Shown here in pieces: positions 54,462 through 64,000 of a stretch of DNA of 64,000 bases. The notes beneath the pieces were generated by a model. The model was not told the DNA's origin and made no database searches. It saw nothing but the letters and a program-made list of their open reading frames with translations. The translations under genes were made by a program, and so were the position numbers. Each line of letters opens with the position of its first letter. Position 1 is the first letter of the stretch. Source of the DNA: [Actinobacillus] rossii (GTDB lineage Bacteria > Pseudomonadota > Gammaproteobacteria > Enterobacterales > Pasteurellaceae); assembly GCA_900444965.1 (NCBI GenBank), contig UFRQ01000003.1, forward strand, positions 2,542,001-2,606,000. The letters are read 5' to 3'.

Positions 54462-56585
54462 TTACTCTTGTTCAACAACGTCTGCGTCTGCCGCTTCAGT
54501 TTGTTGTGTGTACAAGTCTTTCATTGTTAAACGAATACGACCTTGACGATCGATCTCAACAACTTTTACTGTCACTTCTTGTCCGACTTGAAGGTAATCA
54601 GCTACTTTTTCAACACGTTCTTCCGCGATTTGTGAAATATGTACTAAACCTTCTTTACCGCCAAGAATTGAAACGAATGCACCAAAATCAGCTAAACGGG
54701 TAACTTTACCTTGGTAAACGACGCCCGCTTCAACTTCTGCCGTAATATCTTCAATACGCGCCATCACTGTTTTAGCTGAACTGCCGTCAACTGCCGCGAT
54801 TTTCACTGTACCATCATCATCAATATCGATTGATGTGCCAGTTTCTTCTGTTAAAGCACGAATTGTAGCACCACCTTTACCAATTACATCCTTAATTTTC
54901 TTCGGATCAATTTTCATTGTGTAAATACGAGGGGCAAATTCAGAAATTTCAGCACGAGGAGCAGAAATCGCTTGTTCCATCACTCCTAAAATGTGCATAC
55001 GTGCACTTTTTGCTTGATTTAACGCAATTTGCATAATTTCAGGCGTAATACCTTCAATTTTGATGTCCATTTGAAGTGCAGTCACACCTGTACGCGTACC
55101 TGCTACTTTAAAGTCCATATCACCTAAGTGATCTTCATCACCTAAGATATCTGAAAGTACAACGAATTTCTCGTCTTCTTTTACAAGACCCATTGCAATA
55201 CCTGCAACTGCCGATTTGATTGGCACGCCTGCATCCATTAAGGCAAGTGATGCACCACAAACTGATGCCATAGAAGATGAACCGTTTGATTCTGTAATTT
55301 CAGAAACGACACGAACCACATAAGGGAATTCGTTAATGCTTGGCATTACTGCTGCCACACCACGTTTTGCTAAACGACCATGACCAATTTCACGCCGTTT
55401 CGGCGAACCCACACGACCCGTTTCACCAACTGAATATGGAGGGAAATTGTAGTGGAATAAGAATGTATCTTGACGTTCGCCTGTTAATTCATCAAGAATT
55501 TGCGCATCACGTTCTGTACCTAAAGTCGCTACCGCTAATGCTTGCGTTTCACCACGCGTGAAAATTGCAGAACCGTGAGTACGCGGTAACACGCCAGTAC
55601 AAATATCTAAAGCACGAATGGTATCAACAGTACGACCATCGATACGCGGCTCACCTGCGATAATACGACCACGCACGATTTGGCTTTCAAGTGCGGTGAA
55701 AATATCAATAATTTTGCCTTCGCTCACTTCTTCATTTTGCGCTGTAATTTGGGCAATAACATCCGCTTTAATTGCGTCAATTTGTTCATAACGCACTTGT
55801 TTTTCAGTAATACGATACGCATCGCCTAAACGACTTTCAGCAATCGCTTTTACTTGGTCGATTAATGCAGTATCTGGTTCTGGTGCAACCCAATCCCAAC
55901 GTGGTTTACCTGCTTCTGCCGCAAATTCTTTAATTGCTTCAACGACAACTTGTTGTTGCTGATGACCAAATACCACAGCAGCCAACATTTGTTCTTCTGT
56001 TAAAATATCCGCTTCAGATTCTACCATTAATACCGCTTTATCCGTCCCTGCAACGACTAAATCTAAACGGCTTTGTTTTTGTTCCGCCATAGTTGGGTTT
56101 AATACGAATTGATCATTAATAAAACCAACACGTGCCGCACCAATTGGACCATTAAATGGCACACCTGATAATGATAATGCCGCAGATGCCCCGATCATTG
56201 CCACTAAATCAGGACTGATTTGTGGGTTAACTGAAACGACTGTGGCTATAATTTGGATTTCATTTAAGAAACCTTCTGGAAATAATGGACGAATTGGACG
56301 GTCGATTAAACGAGCAATCAACGTTTCGCCTTCAGAAGGACGACCTTCGCGTTTAAAGAATCCACCAGGAATTTTACCTGCTGCGTAAGTACGTTCTTGA
56401 TAATCAACCGTTAATGGAAAGAAGTCTTGACCTTCTTTTACATCTTTTTTCGCCACTACAGTAACGAAAACGGTCGTATCGTCCATGCTAGCCATTACAG
56501 CAGCTGTTGCCTGACGCGCGATTGCGCCAGTTTCTAAAGTCACTGTATGTTGACCATATTTAAATTGCTTTACAATTGGAGTCAC
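54462..56585 (-). CDS. pnp: Polyribonucleotide nucleotidyltransferase (PNPase)
   Basis: This 707-residue 3'-5' phosphorolytic exonuclease is a core of RNA decay. It has two RNase PH domains joined by a helical linker, then a KH domain ([17 protein letters not shown]) and an S1 domain ([20 protein letters not shown]). The start codon is GTG ([11 protein letters not shown]), with AAGGA upstream. The protein aligns end to end with E. coli PNPase. It is first in the pnp-nlpI-deaD cluster and separate from rpsO. Confidence 0.97.
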   Translation of the reverse strand: MTPIVKQFKYGQHTVTLETGAIARQATAAVMASMDDTTVFVTVVAKKDVKEGQDFFPLTVDYQERTYAAGKIPGGFFKREGRPSEGETLIARLIDRPIRPLFPEGFLNEIQIIATVVSVNPQISPDLVAMIGASAALSLSGVPFNGPIGAARVGFINDQFVLNPTMAEQKQSRLDLVVAGTDKAVLMVESEADILTEEQMLAAVVFGHQQQQVVVEAIKEFAAEAGKPRWDWVAPEPDTALIDQVKAIAESRLGDAYRITEKQVRYEQIDAIKADVIAQITAQNEEVSEGKIIDIFTALESQIVRGRIIAGEPRIDGRTVDTIRALDICTGVLPRTHGSAIFTRGETQALAVATLGTERDAQILDELTGERQDTFLFHYNFPPYSVGETGRVGSPKRREIGHGRLAKRGVAAVMPSINEFPYVVRVVSEITESNGSSSMASVCGASLALMDAGVPIKSAVAGIAMGLVKEDEKFVVLSDILGDEDHLGDMDFKVAGTRTGVTALQMDIKIEGITPEIMQIALNQAKSARMHILGVMEQAISAPRAEISEFAPRIYTMKIDPKKIKDVIGKGGATIRALTEETGTSIDIDDDGTVKIAAVDGSSAKTVMARIEDITAEVEAGVVYQGKVTRLADFGAFVSILGGKEGLVHISQIAEERVEKVADYLQVGQEVTVKVVEIDRQGRIRLTMKDLYTQQTEAADADVVEQE

Positions 56586-56817
56586 TATTTTTTCCTTTTA
56601 AATAAATAAGTTAAGTGTTTTACTTCCCAAATTGCGACTAGCAAAAATAATCTCCTAAAAATCATTTTTGATAGCCGCACGCTAAAACAGAAAATAAAAC
56701 TGTCGTATTATACTCGCCTTTTTAAGGGATTGGTAACTTTATTTGCAAATTGCTTGTTCTTTTAAAAATCAAGTATTAAACTGCTATTGATAACCCATAA
56801 GGGCGGTTAAAAAATAA

Positions 56818-57306
<489 letters not shown>

Positions 57307-57433
57307 TTACCGTTCATCCCCAATAATCAATATCCTAGCATTGACTAGGATATTGATTAAAGACGGTAAATTCCTTTACATGCAGTTAATCACATCACTA
57401 AAAACAAACTTTCATCCGTTTACTTTCAGTGAT

Positions 57434-58927
57434 TCATCCTAACAAATTTGCGCGAATGTCATCAAACGTAACCGTTTTTGTGAGTTTTCCATCTTCAAAA
57501 ATCACTTCGAGTAAATCATCAGAAAAATCATCTTTTGCCGTCAAACCATCTACATAGCTATCAAAACTGGTGACTTTTACACGCCCGCATTGAGATTTTT
57601 TCAATCCATCATCCGTTTTAGGATTTTTGAAAATCGCTTTTTCTTCGCCATTGATAATGATAGATGTTGCTTTAATAGCAAAACCCAAAGTGTCACGTGT
57701 ATTGCGTTGATAAGTTTGCGCCCCAACTCCAAATACAATGTTACTCGATGCAAAACCTTTCGCTTTTAAACCCGCTAAAATTTGAACCATTTTATCGAAT
57801 GTCACCCCATCGCCATAAATTGCGCCGATATGGGGATCAAGTACTTTATAACCTTTCTTATTAATCGTTCCACCGAAAATATCCCACAGGCATTCAATGA
57901 GCCCTTTGCGCTCATGACTTGAAAGTGTGGTCGAATTTCCACATATAATATCGAAAAAATTACCACTATCCGGACGAATAACGACGCGAGCATTAGCTGG
58001 ACGAGCCATGATTTCATCTTTTAAAATAGGAAGATTCACCGTGATGTTATGCCAAAAATCTGTCGTATCAGACACAATGGAAAGCATTGAATGAGGAAAC
58101 TGTTTCATTAAATAACGAAACGTTGGCAATTCATCAATACCATGTGCACTCATTACTGAATGTTCCGACGCGGGAATAGATGTGCCAATTAGCTGTGTTG
58201 AACCGTAATATGCTTCAATAAATGAAATAGCGGGGATCGTATCAGTACCTAAAAATGCCGTTAAATGTCCTGCACCAGATGTTTCTGCTGATTCAAGCGA
58301 ACTCATACCACGCATAGAAAAATCATGCGATTGAAATGGCACATGCTCTGCAGAATCGCACGTGTCTACCGCATATTCCATGAGTACATTACGATAAGCA
58401 AGTGCAATAGATGCGGAAGTAATAGGTTGCCACAATGATACATTTATCAGTGTTTCAAGGTAATTTGTAAGCCAAAAGAAATTAGGATGTGTATTTTCAA
58501 TGGTAAGCATCGGGACTTTGATAGCTACGGATTTACCTTCAGGAATCGCTTTAATCCGTACAGGCAAATAGCCCAAGCGATGCAAAGCGGCAATTTGCTC
58601 ACCACTCACATCAATAAATAGCGTTCGCTTAATAAAATCACAATATTCTTGTACAATTAAAGATTCATCTCTAGAAAAAAAATTATCGTTAAAATAACGA
58701 ATTAAATATTTGATCACGAAAGCCTGAAATCCAAAAGACACAGCTCGTTCAAGATAAGGAGCGTGCTTATTGCTGCGTGGCGTAAACGTGCTATAAATGT
58801 ATTGAGAGCCAACGGGATATTGCAATCGGTGAGACGTTTTATAAAAATCGCAGAGCAAAGATGGCACAGCGCTTGAACATAAAATTTTGTTATATCCATT
58901 TTTCATTTCTGATAATTTTCCACTCAT
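57434..58927 (-). CDS. nadV: Nicotinamide phosphoribosyltransferase NadV
   Basis: This 497-residue enzyme joins nicotinamide to PRPP to make NMN, which allows NAD synthesis from nicotinamide. Family features are CDFYKTSHRLQYPVGSQ, FHSHDFSMRGM-like SHDFSMRGMSSLE, SIVSDTTDFW, RPDSGNFFDI and GDGVTFDKM. The length is typical of bacterial and animal NAMPT. Its presence in Pasteurellaceae confers V-factor independence. Start choice is uncertain: MSGKLSEMKNGYNK has two ATGs and only the second has a weak GGAAA upstream. Confidence 0.93.
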   Translation of the reverse strand: MSGKLSEMKNGYNKILCSSAVPSLLCDFYKTSHRLQYPVGSQYIYSTFTPRSNKHAPYLERAVSFGFQAFVIKYLIRYFNDNFFSRDESLIVQEYCDFIKRTLFIDVSGEQIAALHRLGYLPVRIKAIPEGKSVAIKVPMLTIENTHPNFFWLTNYLETLINVSLWQPITSASIALAYRNVLMEYAVDTCDSAEHVPFQSHDFSMRGMSSLESAETSGAGHLTAFLGTDTIPAISFIEAYYGSTQLIGTSIPASEHSVMSAHGIDELPTFRYLMKQFPHSMLSIVSDTTDFWHNITVNLPILKDEIMARPANARVVIRPDSGNFFDIICGNSTTLSSHERKGLIECLWDIFGGTINKKGYKVLDPHIGAIYGDGVTFDKMVQILAGLKAKGFASSNIVFGVGAQTYQRNTRDTLGFAIKATSIIINGEEKAIFKNPKTDDGLKKSQCGRVKVTSFDSYVDGLTAKDDFSDDLLEVIFEDGKLTKTVTFDDIRANLLG

Positions 58928-59048
58928 TAAATTAAAATAAGTATAGTAAATATAACACCATTGATTTGACGATGCACGTATTAATTCCTTGCCTAATTCG
59001 CATCAAACTGTCAAACTTAGCTTATTCATTCTCAGAAGGAGAAATATT

Positions 59049-61505
59049 ATGGCAGGCAAACCAACAGCTAAAATGGCGACAAAAACAATAAATAAAAAAA
59101 CAGCCTCAAAAACACGCAAAAAAACAACCGCACTTTTCGATCCTATTCATCTTGATCCTAATTATCAGCAAGAACAAGCCAAATACGACAACCCTATTCC
59201 AAGTCGTGAATTCATCTTGCAAGTAATTCGCGAACATAATCAGCCGATGAGCAGAGAGGAATTATTAACGACTTTTGGTATTCAAGATGAAGAACGAACT
59301 GAAGGCGTCCGTCGCCGTTTGCGAGCAATGGAAAATGATGGTCAATTGGTCTTCACCAAACGCAAATGTTATGCATTAGCCGAAAAATTGGATTTATTAA
59401 AAGGTACAGTGATCGGACACCGTGATGGTTATGGTTTTCTACAATTGGAAAATCACAGTAATGAAAAAGATCTCTTTATTCCGAATGGACAAATGCAACG
59501 CGTAATGCACGGCGATTTTGTGCTGGCACAAAAAAGTGGATTTGACCGCCGCGGTCGTCAAGAAGTACGCATTGTTCGTGTATTAGAAAGTCGTAAAAAA
59601 GAAATTGTTGGACGCTTTTTCTTAGAAGACGGCATTGGCTATGTGGTCCCTGATGATAGCCGAATTGGGCGCGATATTCTGGTACCAAACGAAAGCCGTA
59701 TGGGCGCGCGTATGGGACAAGTAGTCGTCGTTGCATTACGCCCTCGCACTGCCAGTTTCAGCGCGCCAGTAGGCGATATTATTGAAATTTTAGGCGATAA
59801 TATGGCAAAAGGAATGGAAGTGGAAATTGCGATTCGTAATCACGATATTCCCCATCAATTTCCACCCGCAGTCGAAAAAGCGGTAAAAAAATTCACCGAA
59901 GAAGTGCCTGAAGAAGCGAAACAAGGGCGCGTAGATTTACGCGATTTACCGCTCGTGACGATTGATGGCGAAGATGCTCGCGATTTTGATGACGCCGTAC
60001 ATTGCCGCAAAGAAAAAAATGGCTGGCGTTTATGGGTCGCCATTGCGGATGTGAGTTATTATGTTCGCTTACGTTCCGCTTTAGACGCAGAGGCGCGCAA
60101 TCGTGGCAACTCAGTCTATTTCCCCAATCGCGTGATTCCTATGTTACCAGAGATTTTGTCCAATGGACTTTGTTCACTCAATCCACAAGTGGATCGTCTC
60201 TGTATGGTCTGTGAAATGCAGCTCTCAAATAAAGGTCAACTCAAAAGTTATGAATTTTATGAAGCGGTGATGAACTCACACGCGCGTTTAACTTATACCA
60301 AAGTGGCAAAAATTCTGGATGGCGACGAAGAATTACGTCAACGTTATGCAGGTTTAGTACCGCATTTAGAAGAACTGCACTCGATGTATAAATCCTTGCT
60401 TGCGGCGCGTCATCAGCGTGGTGCCATTGATTTTGAAACCATTGAAAGTAAATTTATTTTCAATGAAATGGGACGCATTGAACGTATCGAGCCTGTTGAA
60501 CGTAATGATGCCCATAAAATCATTGAAGAATGTATGATTTTAGCCAATATTTCTGCCGCAAACTTTATGGAGCGTCATCAAGAGCCCGCCCTTTATCGTA
60601 TTCATGCGGGTCCTAGCGAAGAAAAATTGACTGCATTCCGTGCCTTTTTAAGTGAATTAGGATTAACCCTTGAAGGGGGAATGAAACCTACTACAACGGA
60701 TTATGCAAAATTATTGGTGCAAGTGAAAGAACGCCCTGATCATGAGCTTATCCAAACGATGTTGCTGCGCAGTTTAAGCCAAGCCGTTTATAATCCAGAT
60801 AATATTGGTCACTTTGGTTTAGCTCTCGAAGAATATGCCCATTTTACCTCGCCAATTCGCCGTTACCCAGACTTGACGTTACACCGTGGGATTAAATATT
60901 TAATCGCCAAAGGAAAAGGATTGAAACGTAAAACGACCGAAACCGGTGGCTATCATTACAATCTTGATGAAATGGACGAATTAGGCGATCATTGCTCCAT
61001 GACGGAACGTCGTGCGGACGATGCGACACGCGAAGTGGCTGATTGGCTGAAATGCGAATTTATGCAAGATCATATTGGCGATGAATTTGAAGGTGTTATT
61101 TCGTCAGTCACAGGATTTGGTTTATTTGTACGACTAGACGATCTTTTTATTGATGGTCTTGTTCATGTGTCCACCTTGGATAATGACTACTACCAATATG
61201 ATGCGGCGGGACAACGTTTAATTGGCGAAAATTCAGGCATGATTTACCGCCTTGGTGACAGAGTACGCGTTCGAGTTGAAGCCGCTAACCTTGATCAACA
61301 TCAAGTGGATTTCAGCCTAGTTTCAAGCGAGCGCACACCACGTCGTGCAGGAAAAACAGCCAAAACTAAAGCAAAAATCGCCGCAAAAACAACCGCACTT
61401 TCAGCACCTAAAAACAAAGGCAAATTGAAAAAACAAAAAAGTGCGGTGAAAAACTCAAAAGTTTCAGACAAAGCAAAGAAACTCAATAAATCAAGAAAAA
61501 AATAA
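59049..61505 (+). CDS. rnr: Ribonuclease R
   Basis: This 818-residue 3'-5' hydrolytic exoribonuclease degrades structured RNA. The start is [12 protein letters not shown] with AGGAG upstream; a TTG frame start 20 codons earlier is rejected. The domains in order are a Lys-rich head, a winged-helix region, and cold-shock domains. The RNB core follows ([15 protein letters not shown] with the metal-binding Asp residues, and [14 protein letters not shown]), then S1 ([17 protein letters not shown]) and a long Lys/Ala basic tail. Two uptake signals are embedded in the tail codons. It is co-directional with rlmB, 15 bp upstream. Confidence 0.96.
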   Translation: MAGKPTAKMATKTINKKTASKTRKKTTALFDPIHLDPNYQQEQAKYDNPIPSREFILQVIREHNQPMSREELLTTFGIQDEERTEGVRRRLRAMENDGQLVFTKRKCYALAEKLDLLKGTVIGHRDGYGFLQLENHSNEKDLFIPNGQMQRVMHGDFVLAQKSGFDRRGRQEVRIVRVLESRKKEIVGRFFLEDGIGYVVPDDSRIGRDILVPNESRMGARMGQVVVVALRPRTASFSAPVGDIIEILGDNMAKGMEVEIAIRNHDIPHQFPPAVEKAVKKFTEEVPEEAKQGRVDLRDLPLVTIDGEDARDFDDAVHCRKEKNGWRLWVAIADVSYYVRLRSALDAEARNRGNSVYFPNRVIPMLPEILSNGLCSLNPQVDRLCMVCEMQLSNKGQLKSYEFYEAVMNSHARLTYTKVAKILDGDEELRQRYAGLVPHLEELHSMYKSLLAARHQRGAIDFETIESKFIFNEMGRIERIEPVERNDAHKIIEECMILANISAANFMERHQEPALYRIHAGPSEEKLTAFRAFLSELGLTLEGGMKPTTTDYAKLLVQVKERPDHELIQTMLLRSLSQAVYNPDNIGHFGLALEEYAHFTSPIRRYPDLTLHRGIKYLIAKGKGLKRKTTETGGYHYNLDEMDELGDHCSMTERRADDATREVADWLKCEFMQDHIGDEFEGVISSVTGFGLFVRLDDLFIDGLVHVSTLDNDYYQYDAAGQRLIGENSGMIYRLGDRVRVRVEAANLDQHQVDFSLVSSERTPRRAGKTAKTKAKIAAKTTALSAPKNKGKLKKQKSAVKNSKVSDKAKKLNKSRKK

Positions 61506-61520
61506 ATTAAAGGAAATAAA

Positions 61521-62258
61521 ATGTCCGAAAATATCTACGGAATTCATGCTGTAAAATCATTTTTAGATCGAACGCCAGAACGTATTATCGAAGTCTTTGT
61601 GCTCAAAGGACGTGAGGATAAACGCTTACAACCTTTGCTTAATGAGTTACATAGCTTAGGTGTTTCCGTGCAATTTCTCAATCGTCAAACCTTAGACAAC
61701 AAAGCGAATGGCGAAGTCCATCAAGGGGTGATTGCGCGCGTGCAACTGGCGAAAGAACTCAATGAAAATGATTTGGATGTTATTCTTGCCAATAAGCAAA
61801 ACCCATTTTTATTGGTGCTTGACGGCGTAACCGATCCCCATAATCTTGGTGCTTGTTTGCGTACGGCGGATGCCGCTGGTGTTGATGCCGTTATTGTGCC
61901 AAAAGATAAATCAGCACAACTCACTTCAATTGCCCGTAAAGTCGCTTGTGGCGCGGCTGAAGTCGTGCCATTAATTCGCGTCACTAATTTAGCGCGTACA
62001 TTACGGGATATTCAGCAAAATCATAATATTTGGGTAGTGGGAACCGCAGGCGAAGCCACCGAAACGATTTATCAAACCAAACTCACTGGCGCGCTAGCGT
62101 TGGTAATGGGCGCGGAAGGTGACGGCATGCGCCGCTTAACTCGAGAATGTTGCGATCAATTAATCAGCATTCCAATGGCTGGTTCAGTGTCATCATTAAA
62201 CGTCTCCGTGGCAACAGGCGTGTGTTTGTTTGAAATTGTGCGTCAACGATTAGGATAA
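61521..62258 (+). CDS. rlmB: 23S rRNA 2'-O-ribose G2251 methyltransferase RlmB
   Basis: This 245-residue SPOUT methyltransferase modifies G2251 in the P loop of 23S rRNA. The N-terminal substrate-binding domain begins [15 protein letters not shown]. The knot motifs are [30 protein letters not shown] and [26 protein letters not shown] precedes the ATG. It forms the conserved rnr-rlmB pair. Confidence 0.97.
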   Translation: MSENIYGIHAVKSFLDRTPERIIEVFVLKGREDKRLQPLLNELHSLGVSVQFLNRQTLDNKANGEVHQGVIARVQLAKELNENDLDVILANKQNPFLLVLDGVTDPHNLGACLRTADAAGVDAVIVPKDKSAQLTSIARKVACGAAEVVPLIRVTNLARTLRDIQQNHNIWVVGTAGEATETIYQTKLTGALALVMGAEGDGMRRLTRECCDQLISIPMAGSVSSLNVSVATGVCLFEIVRQRLG

Positions 62259-62267
62259 TTAGGCAAT

Positions 62268-62300
62268 AAAAAAGTGCGGTCAAAAACGACCGCACTTTTT
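62268..62300. terminator. Paired uptake-signal terminator between rlmB and ligA
   Basis: AAAAAAGTGCGGTC and GACCGCACTTTTT form a near-perfect stem around AAAAAC, with T/A runs on both sides. It lies between converging rlmB and ligA and should end both transcripts. Confidence 0.9.
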
Positions 62301-62304
62301 ATTT

Positions 62305-64000
<1,696 letters not shown>

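Overview
The window comes from a Pasteurellaceae chromosome. The Haemophilus-type DNA uptake signal core (AAGTGCGGT or its complement) occurs throughout, singly and as inverted pairs that act as hairpins. The housekeeping proteins (RNase R, RlmB, Pnp, NlpI, DeaD, CpxRA, YejK/L/M, BamE, DauA, LigA) are gammaproteobacterial. A nadV gene implies V-factor independence, and an intact gltA/icd/acnB cluster separates it from H. influenzae, which lacks this branch. Species cannot be fixed from sequence alone; Aggregatibacter, Pasteurella or a relative is likely.

Region 1 (1-27,291, minus strand) is a two-partner secretion locus of contact-dependent-inhibition type. An outer-membrane TpsB transporter (25513-27291) is followed by a 2,993-residue TpsA/CdiA-like exoprotein (16479-25460) and then by a small lipoprotein gene. 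Downstream lies a tandem array of orphan modules. Each is a 3' piece of a tpsA gene with its own C-terminal effector, directly followed by a small Cys-rich lipoprotein gene. Seven lipoprotein genes are present in all. Three effector families can be told apart: A has a VAHSLGAA motif, B has AG[ST]HD, and C has GAHSRG. A and C both show a Ser-Asp-His order with nearly the same spacing, as in lipases. I infer a silent-cassette system for swapping secreted, possibly lipid-attacking toxins with matched lipoprotein immunity proteins. Two copies of an IS481-like element sit in the array, and one splits a type B module.

Region 2 (27,292-46,160) holds a gene-poor stretch, tRNA-Ser(UGA), rpsO, icd-acnB divergent from gltA, a pepE-dcuC-abgA-like peptide/dicarboxylate operon, a CodA-like amidohydrolase, yejM-yejL divergent from yejK, then bamE, cpxRA and an aromatic-acid/H+ symporter.

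Region 3 (46,299-49,328) is the wreck of an integrative element at tRNA-Ser(GGA): a third IS copy, phage-like remnants, a RelE/StbE-type toxin-antitoxin pair and a broken P4-type integrase.

Region 4 (49,580-64,000) is conserved core: dauA, convergent deaD, nlpI and pnp, a yhcH-family gene, nadV, rnr-rlmB, and ligA running off the right edge.
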